Shown here: one piece after another, positions 8,622 to 17,508 of the stretch
Position numbering within the stretch: position 1 is the first letter of the stretch
Layout of the letters: every line of letters starts with the position of its first letter
Source: Rhizobium tropici CIAT 899
GTDB lineage: Bacteria > Pseudomonadota > Alphaproteobacteria > Rhizobiales > Rhizobiaceae
Direction: 5' to 3'
Length of the DNA stretch: 64,000 bases
Assembly (NCBI RefSeq): GCF_000330885.1
Contig: NC_020060.1
Location: 1 to 64,000, forward strand
Notes under the pieces: generated by a model
Database searches by the model: none
Seen by the model: only the letters and a program-made list of their open reading frames with translations
What the model was told of the DNA's origin: nothing
Position numbers and translations under genes: made by a program

Positions 8622-8800
8622 GCCAAATTGGAGCTTCAAATTCCGATTGCTGATGCAGTCTCAAAGCTGGACCGCCCAAAAGACCGTCCGAGCCTCTCGT
8701 TCCCCTGCTTAGACTGACGCCGGAAGCGACCCCATCGCTGCGCTCTGCGATGTCAATCGCCAGCTTCGGAAATTTAAACGCCCACGAAAGTGAAAGTACC

Positions 8801-9661
8801 ATGACCGATCAGAATGATCTTCAGCCTCCGGCATCCATGTCACGTCGCGGCCTACTGGGCGCTGTAGCGATCGCTCCGCTGGCAGCGGGCGTCGTCGCCG
8901 GAACTGCCTCAGCGCAGACCACTGGCAGCGGCACTGGAAAAGCGGCCATCGTCACAGGATCGTCCCGTGGAATCGGCGCCGCCGTGGCCAAACGGCTTGC
9001 CCGCGAGGGATACACGGTAACAGTGAACTTCATTGTAAACCGCGATCTCGCCAATGCGGTCGTGCGCGACATCGAGAGCGCAGGCGGGAAAGCAATCGCC
9101 GTGCAGGCCGACATAAGCGATTCTGACGCGGTGCGCCGACTGTTCGATGAAAACGATAAGGCTTTTGGGGGCGTCGACGTTGTTGTCGCAAATGCGGGGA
9201 TAATTCGTCAGACACCCATGAGCGACATGACGGATGAAAACTTCAATCGGTTGATTGACGTCAACATGAAAGGCGGCTTTTACACGATGCGAGAAGCTGC
9301 GCGGCGCGTTCGAAACAATGGTCGCATCATCACGTTGTCTTCCACCGTCGCGCACGCGAGATTACCCGCCACCGGCCCCTATGGAGCCACCAAGGCCGCG
9401 CAGGAGATCTATGCCAATGTCCTGGCCAAGGAACTGGCAGGGCGCATGATTTCCGTCAACGCGATAGCGCCGGGTCCAGTCAATACCACGCTGTTCACGG
9501 ATTTAAATAATGCGCAGGCGATTGCCGGCTTTGTTCAGCGCACGCCGCATGGTCGATTGGGCGAGCCGGATGACATTGCAAACATCATTGCTGCCCTGTG
9601 CTCGTCGGATGGCATGTGGGTGAACGGCCAGACGATTCTCGCGAATGGCGGCCTGATCTGA
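8801..9661 (+). CDS. Exported (Tat-type) short-chain dehydrogenase/reductase
   Basis: 286 residues from ATG 8801; an upstream in-frame ATG at 8750 lacks a ribosome binding site. The N-terminus SRRGLLGAVAIAPLAAGVVA looks like a twin-arginine signal, unusual for an SDR since the cofactor is cytosolic, though Tat can export folded holoenzyme. The Rossmann motif TGSSRGIG, the NAG motif (VVANAGII), the catalytic Ser (TLSSTV), the YxxxK motif (PYGATKAAQ) and the C-terminal NGQTILANGGLI are all present, so it should be an active classical SDR. The substrate is unknown. The next SDR starts about 95 bp downstream. Confidence 0.85.
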   Translation: MTDQNDLQPPASMSRRGLLGAVAIAPLAAGVVAGTASAQTTGSGTGKAAIVTGSSRGIGAAVAKRLAREGYTVTVNFIVNRDLANAVVRDIESAGGKAIAVQADISDSDAVRRLFDENDKAFGGVDVVVANAGIIRQTPMSDMTDENFNRLIDVNMKGGFYTMREAARRVRNNGRIITLSSTVAHARLPATGPYGATKAAQEIYANVLAKELAGRMISVNAIAPGPVNTTLFTDLNNAQAIAGFVQRTPHGRLGEPDDIANIIAALCSSDGMWVNGQTILANGGLI

Positions 9662-9756
9662 ATTTCACGACTCAGGCCGAACCCGAAGCGACCGACCCGA
9701 GTGCCTGTCAAAACGGTGGTGTTTCGTTCCTCGAGTTCTTTTACTGGAGATATCAT

Positions 9757-10410
9757 ATGAAAACGTTCCTAAGCGTTGGCTCCGGCCCGGGCATCGGCGC
9801 TGCAACCGCTGAACGCTTCGCCAAAGAGGGCTACCGCGTGGTGCTGACATCGCGTGAGCCGGCCAGACTTGCCGCGCGGATCGCGCAGTTTGCGGTCAAG
9901 GGCTATACTGTTGCGAGCAAAACCGTAGATGCCGGCGATCTTGCCAGTGTCAGCACCCTGATCAGGGAAACTGAAGCCGAATTCGGTGCGATCGACGTCC
10001 TTCACTTTAATTCCGCGTCGATGCATCAGGACACTATCGAGACTCAGCCCGCCGACACGTTTGTGTCGGACCTGACCGTAAACATCGGTGCGGCGCTAGT
10101 TGCCGTTCAGGATGTCTCGCGTGGCATGCTCGAGCGTGGCGAAGGGACGATCCTCCTGACCGGCGGATTTTTCGGGGTGACGCCCAATCCCGACTATGTG
10201 TCGCTCAGCATCGGCAAAGCCGGCACTCGCAACCTGGCCTATGGTCTGTTCGACAGCTTCAAGGATCGAGGTGTCCACGTGGCCACTGTGAACGTGGCGA
10301 CGGTGGTGGCGCCGAACTCTCCCGAGGCTCTGGGGGTGGCCGAGGCATTTTGGAGCTTGCATGCGGCACCGCGAGCATCCTGGTCTGCTGAAGTCACCTA
10401 CCCGGCCTGA
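9757..10410 (+). CDS. Short-chain dehydrogenase-like protein lacking the usual catalytic Tyr
   Basis: 217 residues from ATG 9757, with GGAG 8 bp upstream. The cofactor motif reads GSGPGIGAATAERF, followed by Rossmann strands and LHFNSASM in place of NNAG. Where classical SDRs have YxxxK, this protein has LSIGK, so Leu sits at the Tyr position (about residue 150). This subfamily may act differently or be non-catalytic. It follows the Tat-type SDR and precedes an MFS exporter in the same direction. Confidence 0.8.
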   Translation: MKTFLSVGSGPGIGAATAERFAKEGYRVVLTSREPARLAARIAQFAVKGYTVASKTVDAGDLASVSTLIRETEAEFGAIDVLHFNSASMHQDTIETQPADTFVSDLTVNIGAALVAVQDVSRGMLERGEGTILLTGGFFGVTPNPDYVSLSIGKAGTRNLAYGLFDSFKDRGVHVATVNVATVVAPNSPEALGVAEAFWSLHAAPRASWSAEVTYPA

Positions 10411-10503
10411 CCGATCGATTCGCCAAACAGGGGCGCAGTGCCGGCTTTCAAAAGCCAGGTGCGCTTCACGACATTCCGGCAGACCAAAACTAGGCCCAAA
10501 ACC

Positions 10504-11724
10504 ATGACATCCGCCTCATCCTCCCCCGACGTCACATCGCGCCAGGTCCTTCTATTCTCCCTTGCCGCGGCAGTGATGGTCGCAAACATCTATTATTCCC
10601 AGCCTCTGCTCGCCGTCATCGGGCAGGCCTTCGGAGTGAGCCCGACCCATGCCGGTTACCTTGTGACGCTCACGCAGCTTGGCGACGGGCTTGGTGTCCT
10701 GCTCATCGTTCCGCTCGGCGACGGTGTAGATCGACGAAAGCTGACTTCAATCATGCTGGCCGGGTGTGTGATTGCGCTTGCCGCAGCTACCCTTAGCCCC
10801 TCGTTCCTGATCTTTGCCGTCGTTCAGCTTCTGATCGGAACAACGGCAAGCGCGACCATGGTGGTCATTCCCTATGTCGCCTCGCACTCGTCGGGAGCAC
10901 AGCGCGGACGGCGCGTCGGGCAGGTCATTACTGGCCTTCTCTTGGGCATTCTGCTTGCTCGCACGGTCTCTGGGTTCGTCTCAGATCTGATCGGGTGGCG
11001 CTGGATGTATGCCCTGGCCGCGTTTGCTGTCGCCAGCCTGTGGGTGATGCTGCGCCGGACGATGGTCGCGAACCCACAGGTAGGCACCCTCGTCTACTCG
11101 AACCTGATGCGGTCACTGATGGTCCTGTTCCGTGCAGAGCCGGAACTGAGACGCCGATCGATTTATGCCATGCTCGGCATGGGCAGCTTCAGCACCCTGT
11201 GGACGGGGCTGACCCTACTGCTGACGTCCGCACCCTACCACTATTCACCCTCAACTATAGGGCTGTTCGGTGTTATCGGGGCGGCCGGAGCCCTGTCGGC
11301 CGGAATTGCGGGCCGCCTCGGTGACAGAGGACTCGCCAATACTACCACTTGTATATTGGCGGTTGCACTCATTACATCGTGGGGGCTTGTGGCAGCGGGT
11401 GGCACTTCTCTTCCCTTGTTGATCACCGGCATCTTGGTGCTCGACGTCGCGGTCATGGGCCTCCAGGTTACGCATCAGTCCATCCTTTATAGGCTGGCGC
11501 CGGATTCCCAGTCGCGCATTACCTCGATCTTCGTGACGGCCGGGTTCATTGGCATGTCGATGGGATCGGCACTCGGAAGCTTCGCGTTTGCTCATGCCGG
11601 CTGGATGGGCTTGTGCATTGTGGGAACTATCATGCCCATAATCCTTCTCACCCATTGGGTGGTAACAGGCATTCTGGCGCCGGGCTTCCGTCCCGCCTTC
11701 AACCGATCCGATCAGCTTGAATAG
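10504..11724 (+). CDS. MFS transporter (12 transmembrane segments)
   Basis: 406 residues from ATG 10504 (a GTG at 10438 would add 22 non-hydrophobic residues). Hydrophobic segments fit a 12-TM drug:H+ antiporter. NIYYSQPLLAVIGQAFGVS and the loop motif PLGDGVDRRKL (motif A region between TM2 and TM3) are visible. It is clearly related to the MFS gene at 19355-20581, which has NLYWAQPLL and PLGDMLPRRSL in the same places. The likely role is export of small organic toxicants, with the substrate unknown. It ends before a strong hairpin. Confidence 0.88.
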   Translation: MTSASSSPDVTSRQVLLFSLAAAVMVANIYYSQPLLAVIGQAFGVSPTHAGYLVTLTQLGDGLGVLLIVPLGDGVDRRKLTSIMLAGCVIALAAATLSPSFLIFAVVQLLIGTTASATMVVIPYVASHSSGAQRGRRVGQVITGLLLGILLARTVSGFVSDLIGWRWMYALAAFAVASLWVMLRRTMVANPQVGTLVYSNLMRSLMVLFRAEPELRRRSIYAMLGMGSFSTLWTGLTLLLTSAPYHYSPSTIGLFGVIGAAGALSAGIAGRLGDRGLANTTTCILAVALITSWGLVAAGGTSLPLLITGILVLDVAVMGLQVTHQSILYRLAPDSQSRITSIFVTAGFIGMSMGSALGSFAFAHAGWMGLCIVGTIMPIILLTHWVVTGILAPGFRPAFNRSDQLE

Positions 11725-11743
11725 TCAATCTTCTACGGCAGTT

Positions 11744-11771
11744 AGGGCTGGAGCGCGAGCGCTTCAGCCCT
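11744..11771 (+). terminator. Strong hairpin after the MFS gene
   Basis: AGGGCTGGAGCGC and GCGCTTCAGCCCT pair over 13 bp with a GA loop and one G-U pair, 20 bp after the MFS stop. There is no T-run behind it, so it may be a processing or stabilising hairpin rather than a classic intrinsic terminator. Confidence 0.55.
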
Positions 11772-12006
11772 GAATGGCGGTCTGCGGCGTTCCGTTTTGT
11801 TCCCGAACTGATACTCATTAGCGGTAACCCATCAGAACCGTCGATAAGCCTTGCGGCACTTAGCATTGTTCGAATCGGCCCCCGGTTCTCCGAAACGGAA
11901 AAAGGGATCAAAAACGCCGAACTTAACGGCCGAAAAGCATTCGGCTTCGGGGTCACCTTCTGACCGCAGGATGCCATTCGGCGACCCCGGAAACAGAACA
12001 AGCGAT

Positions 12007-12053
12007 ATTCAGAAGCCTGGTTTCTAAGCTTATGCAAACCGGACGCTCTAATC
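12007..12053 (+). promoter_or_regulatory. Shared 47-bp promoter element, copy A (alpha/beta hydrolase)
   Basis: Copy A of an element found six times: ATTCAGAAGC at 1-10, TTTCTAA at 15-21, TTATGCA at 24-30 and CTAATC at 42-47, always with the same spacing. Positions 3-21 form an imperfect dyad and TCTAAT is a plausible -10. It ends 120 bp before the hydrolase start. The region 11772-12006 holds no recognisable gene. Confidence 0.7.
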
Positions 12054-12173
12054 GCTTGTCTAAGCGTCCGGTACAGCTACCCGCACATAACGTTGGGCGC
12101 ACGTGCCTCGCAAGGCACTGTGTTGGGCAGCTTTCCATGCGATTGCAATGACGCTAACCGAGGTGGGACTGAC

Positions 12174-13241
12174 ATGATTGATTTGACACGTCGCGAACTT
12201 GCCCGCGGGGCCATTTCCATCGCCCTTCTCGCGTCAGCCCCGCGGAGCTTTGCTACCGAGGCAGCTTCACCAGGCGCTGACACGGATTTCATGAATCTTG
12301 TCGACCCTGAGCTCCGAGCTGCGGCGGCGACAGTCATGCCACTCACCGAAACGCTCGCGAAAATGTCCCCATCGACACTCGTGGGAATCCGTGCATCTCT
12401 GGATAAAATGAATCCCGCTCCCGATCAGTCTGTCAAGATCACGCGGCGCACCGTGTCTGGAACCCGCAATCAGCCGGACGTGGTGGTTTACGTGATCAAC
12501 GATAAGCCCGGCACCCGCCGGCCGGCCATCGTCCACACGCATGGGGGTGGCTATGTTCTTGGCACCGTAGCGCAAGATTTGCCGCGGCTGCAGGCAACCT
12601 CAGCGTCCCTCGATTGCGTGATCGTCTCGGTAGAGTATCGACTGGCTCCTGAAGTGACCTACGCAGGTTCCGTCGAAGACAATTACGCCGCGCTCAAGTG
12701 GGTGTTCGAGAATGCGGACGTGCTTGGTGTCGACAACGGCAAGATCGCCGTCATGGGCGAAAGCGCGGGTGGTGGTCATGCTGCCCTGCTCGCGATCAAG
12801 GCGCGAGATCGCGGAGAATTTCCCATCGCGTTTCAGTTGCTCGTCTATCCGATGTTGGATGATCGGACCGGAAGTGTCCGTCAGCCACCATCTCACATCG
12901 GTCGCATCATCTGGACCCCTACGGCAAACCGGTTCGGATGGGGTTCTTTTCTCGGGGTGCGGCCGGGAACAGCGGCAGTTCCGCGCGGTGGTGTTCCTGC
13001 ACGGACGCGTGACCTTGCTTGCCTGCCGCCGGCCTATATATGTGTCGGCTCAATCGATCTTTTCGTTGAGGAAAACATCACATATGCCAGCCGGCTGATC
13101 GATGCTGGCGTGGCAACAGAACTCTCTGTGGTCCCGGGTGGTTTTCACGGCTTCGACCTGGGCTCGCCCGATGCTCAGATTGTGAAAACGTTCAACAACG
13201 CCAAACTGGCTGCTCTGCGTAAAGCTTTTGCTACGGCTTAA
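12174..13241 (+). CDS. Alpha/beta hydrolase of the hormone-sensitive-lipase family, probably exported
   Basis: 355 residues from ATG 12174, with AGGTGGG upstream. The N-terminus LTRRELARGAISIALLASAP resembles a Tat or lipoprotein-like export signal. The HSL-family oxyanion motif HGGG is at 123-126, the nucleophile Ser197 in GESAGG, the acid probably Asp295 (GSIDLF) and the His at 325 (GFHGF). Such enzymes hydrolyse small carboxyl esters. Part of the cap region (about 240-280) reads as low-complexity Arg/Gly/Pro and may contain a compensated frameshift. Promoter element A lies upstream. Confidence 0.85.
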   Translation: MIDLTRRELARGAISIALLASAPRSFATEAASPGADTDFMNLVDPELRAAAATVMPLTETLAKMSPSTLVGIRASLDKMNPAPDQSVKITRRTVSGTRNQPDVVVYVINDKPGTRRPAIVHTHGGGYVLGTVAQDLPRLQATSASLDCVIVSVEYRLAPEVTYAGSVEDNYAALKWVFENADVLGVDNGKIAVMGESAGGGHAALLAIKARDRGEFPIAFQLLVYPMLDDRTGSVRQPPSHIGRIIWTPTANRFGWGSFLGVRPGTAAVPRGGVPARTRDLACLPPAYICVGSIDLFVEENITYASRLIDAGVATELSVVPGGFHGFDLGSPDAQIVKTFNNAKLAALRKAFATA

Positions 13242-13446
13242 GACTCGAGGCGTTAGCCTGTGAAATACTTCTGAGATCCGACGACGCAAAACCCCAGTCG
13301 GGTCCGACGCAGGTGCCGACCTTTGGCCAGAAGATCGTTTCCCTGACTGCATTGGTGCAGTTGTTCGAATGGGGACCAGCCGGCTTCTTGAGGTTTCCGA
13401 GCTTGTAAGTCAGGTGCACTCCCACAACGCAGGAAAAGACTGCTTG

Positions 13447-13493
13447 TTTCAGAAGCGGCATTCATAGGCCTATGCAGTTTTCGCGGTCTAATC
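13447..13493 (+). promoter_or_regulatory. Shared 47-bp promoter element, copy E (aldo/keto reductase)
   Basis: The most divergent copy: TTTCAGAAGC at 1-10, ATTCATA at 14-20 in place of TTTCTA, CCTATGCA at 23-30 and CTAATC at 42-47, with unchanged spacing. It ends 93 bp before the aldo/keto reductase start. The rest of 13242-13586 shows no gene. Confidence 0.6.
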
Positions 13494-13586
13494 ACGCCGA
13501 TCTCTGAGCCCACATAGCGGGAATAGATCGCAGCCTGGTTGCAGGGTCGGTCGCGTCAATCCTAGTAGCACGACAAGGAGCTATCC

Positions 13587-14642
13587 ATGAAGTATCGGAA
13601 ACTCGGCAATTCAGGTGCGTCGGTATCCAACCTCATCCTCGGCACAATGGGGTTTGGGACGGAGACGCCCGAGAAGGAAGCCTTTGCGATCCTGGATGCC
13701 TATCTCGACGCCGGCGGCAACATGATCGACACCGCCGACGTTTATGGCACAGGCGCGTCGGAAGAACTGTTGGGCCGGTGGCGCTCAGGCCGCAAAGACA
13801 AGGTAGACCGGCTGTTGGTCGCGACCAAAGCTCGGTTCGGAACCGGACCTGACGTCAACGACGCCGGCACGTCGCGTCCTCACCTGCACCGCGCGCTCAA
13901 TACATCTTTGCGACGTTTGGGTGTCGAGGCGATCGACCTTTACCAGATGCATGGTTGGGATCCATTAACCCCGGTGGAAGAAACGCTTTCCTTCCTGGAT
14001 GCAGCGGCACGCGCCGGCAAAATTCATTACGTCGGCCTCTCCAATTTCACGGGATGGCAGGTACAGCTAGTGTTGTCTACTGCCCGTGCAATGGGGCTGC
14101 AGGTACCGATCACGCTGCAGCAACAATACAGCCTCGTCTATCGAGAGATCGAATATGAGGTGGTTCCGGCAGCACTCCACAATGGCATTGGCATCCTGCC
14201 GTGGTCTCCGCTGGCGGCAGGCTTCCTGAGCGGAAAATACCATCGCGAGAATCAGCCTGCGGAGGGGACGCGCCTTGCCAAGGACGGCTCGATGATCAAG
14301 CATATGGGCAAGGGACTCTATGCCGCCGATCGGAACTGGGACACCATCGAGACCGTTCGCCGGATCGCCGGTGATATCGGATCGACTCCAAGCCAGGTCT
14401 CGCTGGCCTGGGTCACAAACCGTCCGGGCGTCTCGGCCAGCATCATCGGTGCACGGACCATGGAACAGCTGCAGGACAATCTTGGTGCGGCTGACCTCGA
14501 TCTTGAAGAAGCAGTGACAGCAAAACTCGATGCGGTCAGCGCGCCGCGGCCGGACGATTATCCTTACGGCCGTTTCGGGGTCTTGCAGCGGGATCGATAT
14601 ATCGACTCGAGCGACCAGGCGCTCAAGGAACTGGCGTCTTAA
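13587..14642 (+). CDS. Aldo/keto reductase
   Basis: 351 residues with AAGGAG 11 bp before the ATG. The (beta/alpha)8 NADPH-dependent family signatures are complete: LGTMGFG at the N-terminus, the catalytic tetrad Asp48/Tyr53 (NMIDTADVYG), Lys81 (VATKARFG) and a His near 124 (YQMHGWDPL), GLSNFTGWQ and the cofactor segment PSQVSLAWVTNRPGVSASII. It likely reduces aldehydes or ketones to alcohols. The shared promoter element upstream and a terminator just downstream make it a single-gene transcription unit. The substrate is not predictable. Confidence 0.92.
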   Translation: MKYRKLGNSGASVSNLILGTMGFGTETPEKEAFAILDAYLDAGGNMIDTADVYGTGASEELLGRWRSGRKDKVDRLLVATKARFGTGPDVNDAGTSRPHLHRALNTSLRRLGVEAIDLYQMHGWDPLTPVEETLSFLDAAARAGKIHYVGLSNFTGWQVQLVLSTARAMGLQVPITLQQQYSLVYREIEYEVVPAALHNGIGILPWSPLAAGFLSGKYHRENQPAEGTRLAKDGSMIKHMGKGLYAADRNWDTIETVRRIAGDIGSTPSQVSLAWVTNRPGVSASIIGARTMEQLQDNLGAADLDLEEAVTAKLDAVSAPRPDDYPYGRFGVLQRDRYIDSSDQALKELAS

Positions 14643-14657
14643 TTTCCTGCCATTCAG

Positions 14658-14691
14658 AATCCTGCCGCAGCTGACCTACGGTAGGATTTTT
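14658..14691 (+). terminator. Intrinsic terminator after the aldo/keto reductase
   Basis: AATCCTGCCG pairs with CGGTAGGATT (one mismatch) across an 11-nt loop and is followed by a run of T. It lies 16 bp after the stop codon. Confidence 0.75.
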
Positions 14692-14715
14692 GCGTTGATC
14701 AGCTGCGACATTCCT

Positions 14716-14762
14716 ATTCAGAAGCCGCGTTTCTAACTTCATGCAGATTAGGTGGAATAATC
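14716..14762 (+). promoter_or_regulatory. Shared 47-bp promoter element, copy B (OYE + SDR)
   Basis: ATTCAGAAGC, TTTCTAA, TTCATGCA and TAATC fall at the same positions as in the other copies. It ends 62 bp before the OYE start at 14825, with only the aldo/keto reductase terminator before it. Confidence 0.7.
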
Positions 14763-14824
14763 AACGACCGTCTTCGTTGCTAAATGTCTGTTCAACAGCT
14801 AACATTGCAAGGAAGATTGCTACC

Positions 14825-15985
14825 ATGAGAACTCGACTTTTCGAACCGTTCACCTTTCAGAACGGATTGACCCTTCGGAACCATGTCGTCATGGCGCCGA
14901 TGACTACCTGGTCAGGAAACGACGATGGGACCGTCTCCGATGAGGAAATCGGCTACTATCGGCGCAGGGCACAGGGCGTTGGCCTGGTTCTGACAGGTTG
15001 CACACATATCATGGCGAACGGTATCGGCTTCACCGGCGAGTTCGCGTCCTACGCTGACAAATTCACACCAAGTCTGCGCCGGCTGGCCGATGCCGCCAAA
15101 AGTGGGGGAGCGCCAGCGGTGCTTCAGATTTTCCATGCCGGCAACAAGGCAGAGGCAAGTCTGGTCGCCGCCGAGGATATAGTCAGCGCCAGTTCCGTTC
15201 CGGTGGCGGCTGGGCCGTTCAACGCCGCTGGAGTGACACCGCGCCCTTTAAACCATGACGAAATCCTCGACGTGATTTCTGCGTTCGGCGCTGCCACACG
15301 TCGCGCTATCGAAGCCGGTTTTGACGGTATCGAACTCCACGGCGCGCACGGCTTCCTGCTTCAGAACTTTTTCTCGCCACTCTATAATCAGCGCGACGAC
15401 GAGTGGGGTGGTTCGCCTGAAAACCGCATGCGCTTTCCGATCGCCGTCGTCGTCGAGGTCAAACGGGTCATCGACAAATATGCAAAGCGCCCGTTCCTTT
15501 TGGGATATCGAATTTCGCCCGAAGAACCCGAAGAGGGCGGTCTTCGTATCGACGACGCCTACGGGTTAGTCGACCGTCTTATCGAAACCGGCGTGGATTA
15601 CGTCCACGCCTCCCTGAGTAACGTCCTTGAAGCAAAGCCACTGGATGGCGGCGAGCAGCTCACGATCGCTGAGTTGATCACCGCTCGCGTGGCAGGGCGC
15701 GTCCCGGTCATTGCGGCCGGCCAGATCCGGACACCCGACCAGGCAAGACGTGCTCTCGATCTCGGCCTGTCGCTCGTGGCCGTCGGCCAGGGGCTAGTGA
15801 TCAACCCAAACTGGGTGGAGCTCTCGAAGAGCGGTCACGAAAATCAGATCGAGGTTGAAGTCAGAACTTCGAAAGTGCCGGAGATCGGGATCCCGAACAA
15901 GCTGTGGGGCGTCATTCAGGCCGCCACAGGCTGGTTCAGGGTGAAAGAAGATCGCCCAGAGGAACCACGGAAAGCAACGGCCTAA
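14825..15985 (+). CDS. NADH:flavin oxidoreductase (Old Yellow Enzyme family)
   Basis: 386 residues from ATG 14825; an earlier in-frame ATG at 14741 lies inside the promoter element and is unlikely. An FMN-binding TIM barrel is evident: LRNHVVMAPMTTW, the active-site helix GFDGIELHGAHGFLLQNFFS (His/His pair replacing His/Asn), SPLYNQRDDEWGGSPENR, and the phosphate-binding VPVIAAGQIRTPDQA with VAVGQGLVINPNW. Such enzymes reduce activated C=C or nitro groups with NAD(P)H. An SDR follows 69 bp downstream and is probably co-transcribed. Confidence 0.92.
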   Translation: MRTRLFEPFTFQNGLTLRNHVVMAPMTTWSGNDDGTVSDEEIGYYRRRAQGVGLVLTGCTHIMANGIGFTGEFASYADKFTPSLRRLADAAKSGGAPAVLQIFHAGNKAEASLVAAEDIVSASSVPVAAGPFNAAGVTPRPLNHDEILDVISAFGAATRRAIEAGFDGIELHGAHGFLLQNFFSPLYNQRDDEWGGSPENRMRFPIAVVVEVKRVIDKYAKRPFLLGYRISPEEPEEGGLRIDDAYGLVDRLIETGVDYVHASLSNVLEAKPLDGGEQLTIAELITARVAGRVPVIAAGQIRTPDQARRALDLGLSLVAVGQGLVINPNWVELSKSGHENQIEVEVRTSKVPEIGIPNKLWGVIQAATGWFRVKEDRPEEPRKATA

Positions 15986-16054
15986 TCTCCCTCAATCCGG
16001 ACGGCGCTGCCTGTGGAGGCAGCCCGTAGGGGATCCAACACAAGGAAAACACCT

Positions 16055-16888
16055 ATGAGTAAAGTTTGGATGATCACCGGCGCCGGCCGTGGCATGGGCC
16101 TGGATTTCGCCAAAGCAGTTCTGGCCTCCGGTGACAAGCTGGTTGCAACCGGTCGAGACCCGGAGCGGGTTGCCAAGGCGATCGGGCAGTCGGAAAATCT
16201 GCTGGTGACCACGCTCGATGTGACCAAGCCGGCCGACGCAGTTTCGGCCGTCAATGCAGCGATCGAGCGTTTCGGGCGCATCGACGTGCTGGTCAACAAT
16301 GCCGCCAGCTTCTACGCCGGCTATTTCGAGGAACTGACACCGGAGCAGATGGATCTGCAGCTGGCGAGTGGTCTCATCGGCCCCATGAATGTCACGCGCG
16401 CCGTGCTGCCGGTCATGCGGGGCCAAGGATCCGGGAAGATCGTCTCCATCTCGTCTACGGCAAGCCTGGTCGGCTTTGAATTCTGCAGCGCCTACGCTGC
16501 TGCAAAGTTCGCACTCGATGGCTGGATCGAGTCGCTGCAGCCGGAAGTGACGCCGTTCGGCATCGAGACCATGATCGTCAATCCCGGCTTCTTCCGCACG
16601 GAGCTTCTGAGTGACGATTCCACCCAGTATGCTCCGTCAGCCGTCAACGACTATGACGAACGGCGGGCCCAGCACCTCGCCTTCTGGAAGTCCGCCAACG
16701 GCCAGCAGCCCGGCGATCCCGCCAAGCTTGCTCAGGCCCTGATCACGCTGGTCAACCTGCCCGAGTTGCCCCGTCGCTTCATCGCCGGCGCCGACGCGGT
16801 CGGCATGGTCGAACAGAAGCTTGCTTTGGTGCAGCGGCAGATCGATGCCCACAAAGAACTGTCAAGCTCTCTTGCCTTCGATGCATAG
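16055..16888 (+). CDS. Short-chain dehydrogenase/reductase
   Basis: 277 residues from ATG 16055, with AAGGAAA upstream. Classical SDR: MITGAGRGMGLDFAKAV (cofactor), VLVNNAASFYAG, SISSTASLVG (Ser) and CSAYAAAKFALDG (YxxxK), followed by IVNPGFFRTEL. The C-terminal extension with QQPGDPAKLAQALITL is typical of SDRs that precede or follow oxidoreductases in soil bacteria. It is probably in an operon with the OYE under promoter element B. The substrate is unknown. Confidence 0.9.
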   Translation: MSKVWMITGAGRGMGLDFAKAVLASGDKLVATGRDPERVAKAIGQSENLLVTTLDVTKPADAVSAVNAAIERFGRIDVLVNNAASFYAGYFEELTPEQMDLQLASGLIGPMNVTRAVLPVMRGQGSGKIVSISSTASLVGFEFCSAYAAAKFALDGWIESLQPEVTPFGIETMIVNPGFFRTELLSDDSTQYAPSAVNDYDERRAQHLAFWKSANGQQPGDPAKLAQALITLVNLPELPRRFIAGADAVGMVEQKLALVQRQIDAHKELSSSLAFDA

Positions 16889-16901
16889 GCTTAAGATTTC
16901 T

Positions 16902-16932
16902 ATGAGTGGGCCGCCGCGAGTGGCCCGCTCAT
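16902..16932 (+). terminator. Intrinsic terminator after the OYE-SDR operon
   Basis: ATGAGTGGGCC pairs with GGCCCGCTCAT (one mismatch) around a 9-nt loop, followed by TCTTTC. It lies 13 bp after the SDR stop. Confidence 0.7.
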
Positions 16933-17019
16933 TCTTTCAATTGCGACCGGCAACGGCATGGATCGGCAAACCGCTCGCTTTGAAGACGTGAGCCAGCTGC
17001 ATCTTACACCGCGGAAATG

Positions 17020-17208
17020 GTGGTGCTCGTCTGCCCGTCGCCAGTCAGGGATTCCACCGTCAAGGTCTACCACTACGACGATCTGCAAAGCCTGAAAGCC
17101 CATGTCCTGGCCTTCGTCACAGTCTATAACTTCTGCGACGCCTGGACAAAGGCCCCGTCAATCTTCAAAATTAATCCGCACCACCTCATTCCGGGACCGA
17201 ACTTCTAG
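17020..17208 (+). pseudogene. Relic of an IS481-type transposase C-terminus
   Basis: The frame reads STVKVYHYDDLQSLKAHV and then AFVTVYNFCDAWTKAPS and NPHHLIPGPNF. This matches the C-terminal end of IS481-family transposases, where the chain typically ends RxxxDPxHxxPGLNT. The catalytic DDE domain and the inverted repeats are not present, so only about 60 residues survive. Confidence 0.7.
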
Positions 17209-17508
17209 GCAGACGCTGTATCGATTTGTTGGCCCTAAAGGCGAATTGCGAGCCGACGGTGAAAAAATACTCGTCCGTCACAAACGCGGAATCTAAGTCA
17301 TGCCGGGCAATGGGCTTTGCGCGTTCTGCGGCCGCTCCCGGGGTTTCTTGCAATGGCCTTGCTCTCCACCCGGAGTGGGTACGAGTTACCGAGGGACCGC
17401 CAAGAGCCCGCCAAAGCATGAACGGGCGCTACGACCGACGCTGCTTGATCTAAAGACGAAGGCCGGAACGCGACGTCGATTGGCCATGCGGCCCTGGCCT
17501 GGTATCAG
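17209..17508. other. No recognisable gene
   Basis: About 300 bp behind the transposase relic with short frames on both strands that match nothing I know. It is likely eroded insertion-sequence DNA. Confidence 0.4.
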
